35,099 nt of DNA from an uncultured Verrucomicrobia subdivision 3 bacterium (lineage in GTDB: Bacteria > Verrucomicrobiota > Verrucomicrobiia > Limisphaerales > UBA11358). The notes under the pieces were generated by a model, which saw nothing but the letters and a program-made list of their open reading frames with translations, had not been told where the DNA came from and ran no database searches. How positions within the stretch are numbered: the stretch's first letter is position 1; every line of letters begins with the position of its first letter. Made by a program: the position numbers and the translations under genes. The stretch is taken from the NCBI GenBank assembly GCA_903872345.1, contig CAIQKM010000122.1, positions 1-35,099 on the forward strand, in the 5' to 3' direction. This document shows, one piece after another, positions 8,401 through 15,700 of the stretch.

Positions 8401-8741
8401 AGCTGGCATTGAACACCAACGGCACCGTGCAGTTCTACCTGTATGGCAACAGTGCCTACCAGTTCAACTTTGCCACTGCGCAAACCGTGAACAACGGCGC
8501 CTGGCATCATGTCGTGGCCGTCCGCAGCGGGTTGACGGGCAGCATCTACATTGACGGCACTCTGGCAGCCTCAACCAACGGCACGGCGGTGGCTACCATG
8601 GCCGGCACAATCAGTACGGCGGTGGGACGCGATATCCGAAACAATAACCTCAACTTCAACGGGGTGATTGATGAGGTGCAGGAATACTCGACCTACGGCT
8701 TCACGGCAGCCGATGTGCAGACCCTGTACACCAGCTATTGA
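5415..8741 (+). CDS. Secreted kelch-type beta-propeller protein with two FN3-LamG units
   Basis: The 1108-residue product has a long N-region and a hydrophobic signal segment (about 28-50), with likely cleavage at VSA/AG near residue 53. Residues 55-400 form kelch-type repeats (for example DGRLFVSGG and LPNGNVMVAS) resembling galactose-oxidase-like propellers. Residues about 405-500 carry SQGAAYGDDKQM and a GTYSLVVSANGIKSAPYSF strand, a module commonly following such propellers. Then come FN3 (about 502-592), LamG (595-805), FN3 (806-898) and LamG (901-1108). LamG domains typically bind glycans. The FN3-LamG unit is duplicated with a 918-base period. No sorting motif is visible at the C-terminus, which ends in the LamG helix VQTLYTSY. 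Expected location is the cell surface or medium. I cannot assign an enzymatic activity, and the copper-radical residues of galactose oxidase are not evident. Confidence 0.88.
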   Translation: MKSKTSLALPRTCPHFEQPVPRPGRHLLAGFQLALAGLLLTIALLASPPPVSAAGTWSTLANQAPGGVALMILLPDGTVMGQNGTAWYKLTPDSNGHYVNGTWTTLASMHDTRTYYQSQILTDGRLFVSGGEYGSGGTNCETYDPQSNTWTQQPQPGLNLIDSEAVTLPNGNVMVASLSTGQPCLVYDIVANTWSDGATSLDGQDEAAWVKLSDGSVLTIDPFGTNTERYIPSLNRWIADSPVPVTMYGYGGELGAGFLLPNGNVFYIGATNHTAIYTPTGTTNAGTWTAGATIPNNLGAVDSSAAMLFNGKVLCALGTDTNFGSTTYFYEYNYVSNSFTQVSSPTGGTSAAIIPYGTQMLDLPDGTVLFSYGNAQVYSYQPDGSPVTNGVPTIANVIVNNDGSYAIFGKLLNGISQGAAYGDDKQMDTGRPIAYITNSAGHVQFCRTYNWSTCNVATGTNMLSTSLALPSGLASGTYSLVVSANGIKSAPYSFTVGSVSHPAAPTSLAASGTLGVVNLTWTQSTNTGIAYNRIYRSISGSGGPYNLLATVPATTAYADTSVTGENTYYYEVSAINGTAESALSNAAGAAAQFAPTGFWKFDDGSGTVATDASGNGYNGTVSGTGAAWVTGYSGEALQFNGASNWVAFGTGPSVSGDNNYTVAAWIKTTATAQGVIIQQRDAGYNGEYQFSVNASGTLQFYAYGSIGYQFNLATTQTVNDGGWHYVTAVRSGLTGSIYIDGTLAISTNGTAVASLDSTIGTYVARDVRDNTLNFNGVIDEVRLYNTAGLSATDVQNLYRSYFSPPPAPTGLTATGSNAAVYLAWTQSTGTNLTQNKVYRSTTGSGGTYSLLATLSPTTSYVDTAVVNGSTYYYSVTAVNVIGESALSAYAGATPRLPLPAATGNWHFNDGSGTVATDSSGHGYNGTLSGSGATWVTGRSGTAIQFNGASNWVTFGTGPSVSGTNSFTVAAWIKTSATTQGTIMQQRDAAGFNGEYQLALNTNGTVQFYLYGNSAYQFNFATAQTVNNGAWHHVVAVRSGLTGSIYIDGTLAASTNGTAVATMAGTISTAVGRDIRNNNLNFNGVIDEVQEYSTYGFTAADVQTLYTSY
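6915..8740 (+). repeat. Tandem duplication inside the kelch/LamG gene, period 918 bases
   Basis: The FN3-LamG block is present twice. The same landmark (xTGxWxFxDGSGTVATD) starts at 7197 and again at 8115, exactly 918 bases or 306 codons apart. Long stretches such as the GASNWV-FGTGPSVSG and RSGLTGSIYIDGTLA segments are nearly identical. The two copies diverge most in the FN3 part. Confidence 0.9.
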
Positions 8742-8770
8742 CCGGTCCGGTACCGTGCAATAAATCAGCA

Positions 8771-8805
8771 AGCCGGGAGGAGCGAAGGCTCCTCCCGGCT
8801 TTTTT
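8771..8805 (+). terminator. Rho-independent terminator after the kelch/LamG gene
   Basis: A perfect 13-base stem, AGCCGGGAGGAGC with GCTCCTCCCGGCT, around a GAAG loop, followed by a run of six T. It lies 30 bases after the stop codon at 8741. Confidence 0.93.
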
Positions 8806-8917
8806 ACATTGCAAAGTCTGCTAATCATCACAGGCCGCAGTGGCAGGAGTAGGAGTCTTTATTGGCTTGCCGGTGCAGGTCGGTTAAGCGGTCGCCTGGA
8901 ATACCTCTTAGGCAATC

Positions 8918-9289
8918 TCAGAGCCGCGCGTCCGGTTGATATAGGCGAATGCGCCCTTTTTCAACGATCCACAATTGACTGGCGAATGGATTTTGGCCCA
9001 GCCCCTTGGCGAAGATGGCAAGCGTTTGGAGCAAGTCATCCACGGTGGCTTTCTTGGGCAGCCTCAGGACGGCAATGCCGGGATAATCGCCGGGGCGAAA
9101 ATTGAGCGGATTGGCGAAGTCCAAATCCAGCGTTACCAGTGCGCGCCCCTCGCGGCGGCAGGCTTCGATAAGTGTGATATCGGATGCGGATTCCAGTGAT
9201 TGGAGTGGAACCGTACAAACATCGTGTCCGGCGGCGACCAGTAATGCCCGCCCGCGTTCACCCAAGTTTTCGTCTAACTTGAGCTTCAC
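8918..9289 (-). CDS. DUF5615 PIN-like protein, likely toxin partner of DUF433
   Basis: The 123-residue product starts at a GTG (9289) that overlaps the stop of the DUF433 gene by four bases (GTGA), which decides the start. It begins VKLKLDENLGE and contains LVAAGHDVCTV, ALVTLDLDFANP and a C-terminal region typical of DUF5615/Mut7-C-like PIN-fold proteins. Acidic residues D6, E7 and the TLDLDF pair would form the PIN metal site. Families of this kind are paired with DUF433 proteins and are presumed toxin-antitoxin modules, with the PIN protein as the putative RNase. That role is known by association only. Confidence 0.85.
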   Translation of the reverse strand: MKLKLDENLGERGRALLVAAGHDVCTVPLQSLESASDITLIEACRREGRALVTLDLDFANPLNFRPGDYPGIAVLRLPKKATVDDLLQTLAIFAKGLGQNPFASQLWIVEKGRIRLYQPDARL

Positions 9290-9543
9290 ACGTGCGCTTC
9301 CAGGGGAATGTCCACAAACCGTTCCCGCGACATTTCCGAACCATAGGCGATGCAGGCCAGAATGTCCGCTTCCACGAGTCCGGGATAATTTTGAAGAATT
9401 TCCGCCACCGACACTTGATCCGCCAGCAGATCCAGAATAAGCGTCACCCAAATGCGGTGTCCCCGGATGCACGGTTTGCCACCGCAACGCTCCGGGTCAA
9501 TCCAGATGCGTTCCAACAATTCTTCGCGCGTCAGGCGTTTCAT
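9286..9543 (-). CDS. DUF433 protein, likely antitoxin
   Basis: The 85-residue product shows the DUF433 core: RIWIDPERCGGKPCIRGHRI near residues 12-31, then VTLILDLLADQVSVAEILQNYPGLVEADILACIAYG (33-68). The fold is a winged or helix-turn-helix-like DNA-binding domain. It is the first gene of a two-gene unit with DUF5615 and probably represses its own promoter. Start is ATG at 9543; no ribosome binding site is visible upstream. Confidence 0.88.
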   Translation of the reverse strand: MKRLTREELLERIWIDPERCGGKPCIRGHRIWVTLILDLLADQVSVAEILQNYPGLVEADILACIAYGSEMSRERFVDIPLEAHV

Positions 9544-9726
9544 AACAGTGTCAATCTAGCAGAGTCCCGCCGGTTTTGCCACTGCAAGGTTAAACCTCTG
9601 GCCGTTCTACCCGCCGTTTGACCGTGAAGCGCTGCGGTTTGAGAAAAACCGCGCCCCGGCTCAAACCGATTGCCTCAAAAATTCATTCACCCGCCCAAGC
9701 CTCCCGGTTTAGACTGGGCACGCCGA

Positions 9727-10227
9727 ATGAATCATTACTGGTCCGCGTTTGCGCAACTGATCGCCACGCCCTTTGAGCATGCCACGCTCATCTGGGGCAT
9801 TGTGCCGCTGTACTTTGGGTGGCTGCTGAACGAACTAACGTCGTCCAAGGCCAGTTTCCGGACGGCCATCCAGACGGGGTTCAGCTTTCTGTGGGCGGCG
9901 GCGCAGTGGCTGAGCCAGTATTTCACCAAACGCGACCCGCAGGATGTCCACCGGGAATTGCACGCGCTGCCGGCGGTAAATCTGGCGGTAACCGCGCTCG
10001 TACTGCTGTTCGGGCTGACCGCCTTGATCAGCGGGGTGCGCAAACGGTTTCCCAAGTATGGCCGTTTTCTGGGTCATACGCGGTTTGCCAATTATTTCAT
10101 GATTGCGATTTATCCCATTCAGTCGCACTGGCTGGACTGGACCTGGCTGCGGCTGGAGGCGATTGCGGTGTTCGCCGTGCCGGTGTGGCTGGTGATGTAT
10201 TTGGGGCTGATGCCGTTTAGAAAGTAG
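9727..10227 (+). CDS. Predicted integral membrane protein of unknown function
   Basis: From ATG at 9727 the 166-residue product has about four hydrophobic segments: around residues 18-33 (LIWGIVPLYFGWLL), 45-60 (GFSFLWAAAQWL), 82-101 (VNLAVTALVLLFGLTALISG) and 140-160 (LEAIAVFAVPVWLVMYLGLM). The frame is open from a TTG at 9670, but the residues before 9727 (MPQKFIHPPKPPGLDWARR) look like non-coding DNA read through. I do not recognise the family. It lies 91 bases before cinA on the same strand and may be co-transcribed with it. Confidence 0.7.
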   Translation: MNHYWSAFAQLIATPFEHATLIWGIVPLYFGWLLNELTSSKASFRTAIQTGFSFLWAAAQWLSQYFTKRDPQDVHRELHALPAVNLAVTALVLLFGLTALISGVRKRFPKYGRFLGHTRFANYFMIAIYPIQSHWLDWTWLRLEAIAVFAVPVWLVMYLGLMPFRK

Positions 10228-10318
10228 TTGCCTTCAGGGAATTGGCAACGAGCCGTCGCCACCTCGTTTTGACCGGCAAAAACTTGCCAGCAGGGGATTC
10301 CCAGCCGACACTGCGGGC

Positions 10319-11560
10319 GTGAATGTTGAAATTGTCAATACGGGCAGTGAATTGATGCTGGGGCGGGTGCTGAATACGCATCAGCAATGGCTGTGCCGCC
10401 GGCTGGCCGACCTCGGCCACGTGGTCACCCGGCAGGTGGCGGTGGCGGATACGGGCCACGCCATCCAGGAGGCGGTACGCGAGGCGCTGGCGCACGCGGA
10501 CCTGGTAATCACCACCGGCGGCCTGGGACCGACCTCGGATGACATCACGCGGGAACTGATTGCGGAAATGCTGGGCAAAAAACTGGTGCCGAACGCGGAC
10601 GTGCTGGCGCACATTGAAAACTTTTTTGCAAAGCGGAACCGCCCGCGCCCGGAGCGGACTTCGGTGGAAACGCTGGTGCCGGAGGGGGCGCTGGTATTTC
10701 TAAACGCCACCGGCACCGCGCCCGGGCTGGCCATTCCGGTAAACACCGGCAAGTCGAAAACCCAATGGCTGGTGATGCTCCCGGGACCGCCCCGGGAATT
10801 GCGGCCGATGTTTGACACCTCGGTGGTGCCGCTGCTGCAACGGGAATTCGCGGATGAAATTTTTGTCTGCCGCACGCTGCGAACCACGGGCATCGGCGAG
10901 TCGCGCGTGCAGGAAATGGTGGCCGGACCGCTGCAACCGCTGGTGGAACGCGGGCTGGAGATCGGTTATTGCGCGCGGCCCGGCGCGGTGGATGTCCGCC
11001 TGACCGCCGGCGGCGACACGGCGACCGGACTGGTAAAGGAAGGCGAACTCATTACGCAACAGGTTTTCGGCCCCGCCATCTTTGGGCGGGATGACGAAGA
11101 AATCGGCCAGGTGGTGGTACACCGGCTGTTGAAATTGAAAAAAACGCTGGCGCTGGCGGAGTCCTGCACGGGCGGACTGATTGCAGATCGCATTACGGAT
11201 GTGCCAGGCGCGTCGGAAATCTTTTTGGGCGGAGTAGTAAGCTACAGTCACGCGGCGAAGCAGAAGTTTCTCGGAGTCCGGGCGGAATCACTCGCCGAGC
11301 ACGGCGCGGTCAGCGAAATCGTGGCGCAGGAAATGGCGCTGGGCGCGCGCGCGGCGTTTGGGTCGGACTACGCCATTTCAGTGACAGGACTGGCCGGCCC
11401 GGGCGGCGGCACCCCCGCCCTGCCGGTGGGCACGGTGTTCATTGCGCTGGCCTCGGCCAAAGGCGTGGAAGTGAGAAAATTCCTGAATGTGTGGGATCGT
11501 CTGACGTTCAAGGAAGTGACGACGACGCAGGCGCTGGTGTGGCTGTTAAATGCCCAATGA
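10319..11560 (+). CDS. cinA: CinA family protein (MoCF-like domain plus PncC-type amidase domain)
   Basis: The 413 residues follow the standard CinA layout. The N-terminal molybdopterin-binding-like (COG1058) domain covers about 1-170, with NTGSELMLGRVLNTH (7-21) and TTGGLGPTSDDITRE (65-79). The C-terminal domain (about 255-413) is NMN-amidase-like with LALAESCTGG, where S282 is the expected catalytic serine, and GLAGPGGGTP further on. In characterised members the N-domain is an ADP-ribose pyrophosphatase and the C-domain deamidates nicotinamide mononucleotide, so a role in pyridine-nucleotide recycling is likely. The start is GTG at 10319. Its 3' end overlaps the convergent metallo-hydrolase gene by 15 bases. 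Confidence 0.94.
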   Translation: MNVEIVNTGSELMLGRVLNTHQQWLCRRLADLGHVVTRQVAVADTGHAIQEAVREALAHADLVITTGGLGPTSDDITRELIAEMLGKKLVPNADVLAHIENFFAKRNRPRPERTSVETLVPEGALVFLNATGTAPGLAIPVNTGKSKTQWLVMLPGPPRELRPMFDTSVVPLLQREFADEIFVCRTLRTTGIGESRVQEMVAGPLQPLVERGLEIGYCARPGAVDVRLTAGGDTATGLVKEGELITQQVFGPAIFGRDDEEIGQVVVHRLLKLKKTLALAESCTGGLIADRITDVPGASEIFLGGVVSYSHAAKQKFLGVRAESLAEHGAVSEIVAQEMALGARAAFGSDYAISVTGLAGPGGGTPALPVGTVFIALASAKGVEVRKFLNVWDRLTFKEVTTTQALVWLLNAQ

Positions 11561-12457
11561 ATGTTGCCCGTTGATAATCGCCTGAAACGGTTTGGCGAGA
11601 GGCTGATCGTTGCCTAACTCCAAAGTTTCCGCCGGCACATCCTGGGCGGCCACCTGCACTTTCACATGCGTGGCGCCGATGGCCTGGAGGCGGCGGTCCA
11701 TGACTTTTTGAGCGAGACCGGGCTGATTGCATTCGCGGCTGAGGTGCGCCAGATACAGGTGGCGCAATTCGGCGGACATGATGTGCGCGGCGGCTTCGGC
11801 GGCGGCTTCGTTCGAGAGATGGCCGTGGCGGCCAAGAATACGCTGTTTCAGGCTCCACGAGCGGCGGCTGTCTTGCAGCAACTTCACATCGTGGTTGGAT
11901 TCCAGCACGAGCACATTGGCCACGCGAATGCGGTCGAGCACCAGCTTGGTGGCGTGGCCAAGGTCGGTGGCAAAGCCGGCAATACCGGCGGAGGTGCGCA
12001 GGAGATAACCGACCGGGTCCTGGGCATCGTGCGGGATCGAAAAGGTTTCAATGGCCACATCACCCACTTCAAAGCCGCCGCCGGTGTTAAAAATGCGCCA
12101 ATCAATCTTCGCCTTGAGTCTGGCCTCGGAATCCAGCCCGGCCAGGGCGGGATCCTTGGCGCTGCTCCATTTGGATTTGAATGCCCAGATGGTGGCGTCC
12201 TGGGTGGGGCGGTTGCAATAAACGGGGATATGAAATTTATCGGCGATGCCGAGCAGTCCGCTGATGTGGTCGGAGTGCTCGTGGGTGATGAGGATGGCCG
12301 AAAGATTTTCCGGCGTGCGTCCAATGCTGGCCAGGCGCTGGCGGATCTGGCGGGGCGAGAACCCGGCATCCACCAGAATACGCGCCTCCGGAGTTTCCAG
12401 ATAGGCGCAATTGCCGGCGGAACCGCTGCCAAGAATGGTTAATTTGACGGACACCAA
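11546..12457 (-). CDS. YycJ/WalJ-like metallo-beta-lactamase fold hydrolase
   Basis: The 303-residue product starts with the LTILGSGSAGNCAYLE segment (6-21) typical of the YycJ group and has the metal motif THEHSDH (58-64). Later metal ligands are suggested by H-rich IPHDAQDPVG, GFATDLGHAT and YLAHLSRECNQPG. YycJ-like proteins are 5'-to-3' DNA exonucleases in some bacteria, linked to mismatch repair or cell-wall signalling; the exact substrate here is unknown. The start is uncertain: TTG at 12457 is used here, and a GTG directly after it (12454) is equally good. The final residues beyond about 260 (VAAQDVPAETLELGND...) form a C-terminal extension. Confidence 0.85.
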   Translation of the reverse strand: MVSVKLTILGSGSAGNCAYLETPEARILVDAGFSPRQIRQRLASIGRTPENLSAILITHEHSDHISGLLGIADKFHIPVYCNRPTQDATIWAFKSKWSSAKDPALAGLDSEARLKAKIDWRIFNTGGGFEVGDVAIETFSIPHDAQDPVGYLLRTSAGIAGFATDLGHATKLVLDRIRVANVLVLESNHDVKLLQDSRRSWSLKQRILGRHGHLSNEAAAEAAAHIMSAELRHLYLAHLSRECNQPGLAQKVMDRRLQAIGATHVKVQVAAQDVPAETLELGNDQPLAKPFQAIINGQHSLGI

Positions 12458-12588
12458 TTGAAGTTAGTGGCGGGGCGGTGACGGGGCAAATGTTTTTCAT
12501 CGGCAACGGGGAGATTACCGGGCGGACACAACATTTCATAGCCTAAGCCATTAGAAGTCAACAGGCACCGGCGGAAAAATATCCCAGT

Positions 12589-12617
12589 TTGAAAAACCCG
12601 GTTCGGGATGCGATAAT
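12589..12617 (+). promoter_or_regulatory. Sigma70-like promoter of the S53 peptidase gene
   Basis: TTGAAA at 12589-12594 and GATAAT at 12612-12617 are separated by exactly 17 bases. Each hexamer has one mismatch to consensus. Transcription would start near 12624, giving a leader of about 100 bases that includes an inverted repeat, TTGCGA-GATGA-TCGCAA, at 12671-12687. Confidence 0.6.
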
Positions 12618-12724
12618 TGTGCAGCTTTCCGCGCCCGTTAAGATGAAAGAGATTTGCCTCGCACCGATGATTGCGAGATGATCGCAACATGCGGGCGCGG
12701 CCAGACCGTTGAATTTTTAGAACC

Positions 12725-15700
12725 ATGAACAACATTGGGAAAAAAGCCGCCGGCCTGGTGGTTATCTGGGGGATTTCATTGCTCACCGTTTTTGGGGCGG
12801 CCACCGCGCGCACCACCCTGCGGGGACACGTTCCGGCCATTACCAGCCAGTTGACGGCCATCAGTACCCTGCCCGCCACCAACCGGCTAAGCCTGGCCAT
12901 CGGCCTGCCGTTGCACAATTCGGTCGCGCTCGATGACCTCATCACCCAATTGTATGATCCGCACAGTACCAATTTCCACAAATTCCTGACACCGCCCGAG
13001 TTCACCGCCCGGTTTGGGCCGACGGAACAGGATTATGTCAACGTGATCCAGTTTGCGGAAACCAACGGTTTACAGGTGAAAAACCGTCACAGCAACCGGC
13101 TGGTGCTGGATGTGGAAGGTTCGGCGGCGGACATTGGCCGCGCGTTTGGCGTCAATTTCCACAAGTACCGGCATCCTACCGAGGCGCGGGATTTTTTCGC
13201 GCCGGATGCGGAACCTTCCGTCCCGAGCGGCCTGCCGGTGGCGGACATGTGGGGGCTGGAAAACTACAACCGGCCACACCCGATGGCCCACCTCATGGAT
13301 CAGGTGAACCCGGTGCCGCAAAACTACAACGGGTCGGGGCCGGGCGGAAATTATCGCGGACGGGATTTCCGCAACGCCTATGCCCCCGGATCGGCGTTGA
13401 GCGGCGCGGGCCAGATTGTGGCCATCGCGGAATTTGACGGCTATTACACCAATGACATTACCAGTTACGAAAGTCAGGCCGGTTATACGAACGTGCCTTT
13501 GCAAACCATCCTGGTGGACGGCGTGACCAACACGCCCGGCTACAGCGGGGTGGCCAACGCCAACTTTGAAGTGTCACTGGACATCGAAGTGGCCATCGCG
13601 ATGGCCCCCGGACTGGCCAAGTTGATCGTGGTGGAAGGCAATTCGCCTTATGATGTTTTCAACCAGATTGCCGCCAGCAATAAGGTTCGGCAGGTGAGCT
13701 GTTCCTGGTCTTTCGGTTATGGACCAACCCAAAATTGGAATGGCCGCAATACGACCTTGGATTCCATCCTCAAGCAGATGGTCACCCAGGGACAGAGTTT
13801 CTTTGAGGCGTCGGGCGATGCCGATGCCTACACCGGCAGCCAGACCTTCAGCAGTGTCAGCGGGCCGATTCCGACGGACAGCCCCTACGTGGTTTCCGTG
13901 GGCGGAACCGTCCTGAATATGAACGGCACCGGCGCCAGTTGGTCTTCGGAAACCACTTGGAACCAGGGTGGCAACGTCGGTTCCGGCGGCGGCGTCACCG
14001 GCAACTACGGCATCCCTTCCTGGCAGGCGGGCATCAGCATGACGACGAATAACGGGTCCACGGTGAACCGGAATTTGCCGGACGTGGCTCTGACCGCCTC
14101 GGCGGTGGCGGTGGTGTACAATAATGGTTCCTCGGCCGGGGCGGCCGGCACCAGTTGCGCCGCGCCTTTATGGGCGGGTTTCAACGCGCTCATCAACCAG
14201 CAGGCGGCGGCCAATAATGCCACCAACACTGTCGGGTTTCTCAACCCGGCGGTCTATGCCCTGGCCACCAACTCCAGCTACGCCACATGTTTTCATGACA
14301 TCACCACCGGAAACAACATCGGCAATAACACGGCGGGCCTTTATTACGCGACCAACGGCTATGATCTGGCCACGGGGCTGGGTACCCCCAATGGCACCAA
14401 CCTGATCAACGCCCTCGCGCCAAAACCGGGCTTGCTGGTCCAACCGGCCGGCCTGACGGTTACCAACGGCCACAGTGCCACCCTCACCGCCACGCCGCTG
14501 GGCGCACCGCCGCTCGCCTTCCAGTGGCAGCTGACCGGCACCAACCTGCCCGGAGCCACGGCGGCCGCGCTGACGATAAATCCGGTCGGCACCAACAATG
14601 CCGGCAATTATACTTTGGTCATCACCAATGCCTACGGCGCCATTACCAGCAGTGTGGCGGCATTGACGGTGGTTTTCCCGCCGGCCATCACCAACCAACC
14701 GGCGAGCCTGACCGTCTTCGGCGGCAGCAACGCGGTGTTCACCGTGGCCGCCAGTGGCAATACCCCGCTCGCCTATCAGTGGTTGAAGAACGGGACCAAT
14801 CTGGCCAACGGCACCGGCATTGCCGGCGCCACCACCAATGTGCTGACTCTCACAGCCGTCACCACCAACAGCAGCGGCAATTATACCGTGATCATCACCA
14901 ATCTGTACGGTGCCGCGACCAGCAGCGTGGCCGGCCTCACGGTGGTGCTGCCGCCCGCGTTCACGGTCTCTACCGTGACCAATCGCACGCTCCAGTGCGG
15001 CAGCAATGTGGTGAACCTGGCCGTCACTGTCAGCGGCACGACTCCTCTGAGTTATCAGTGGAGCCTGGATGCCGTGCCCGTCACAAACGCCACCAACACC
15101 ACGTTCTCCCTTACCAATCTGACGCTGCCCAGCCACACGGTCAGCGTCACAGTCACCAACCTTTATGGCAGCGTGACGAATACTGCCGCATTGACCGTGC
15201 AAGACACCGTGGCGCCGCTGGTCACCCTGGTCGGTGCCAATCCGTTTTATGTGGAGCTGGGCAATACGTTTACCGATCCCGGGGCGGTGGCGTATGACAC
15301 CTGTGCGGGCACGGTGGCAGTAACCGTCAGTGGGCTGGTGAACACCAACACCGTGAGTACCAACACGCTGGTTTACCAGGCGGATGATGGCAACGGCAAC
15401 ACCAACAGTATCACGCGTACGGTCGTTGTGCGGGATACCAGCGTCCCGGTCATCCAATGGAGTTTCACCAATCTGGTGCTGGCGGCCACCACGAATTGCG
15501 GCGCGTTGATGCCCAATGTGACGAGTACAAACAACATCATCGCCAGCGATGCCTCCGACAGTCTGACCATCACGCAAAACCCGACCAACCAGACGTTCCT
15601 GTCCATCGGCACGAATCAGGTGATCATCACCGTGGCGGATCCGTCCGGGAATAAAGCCTACTCGACCAACACCATCACGGTGATGGATGAATCGGCGCCA

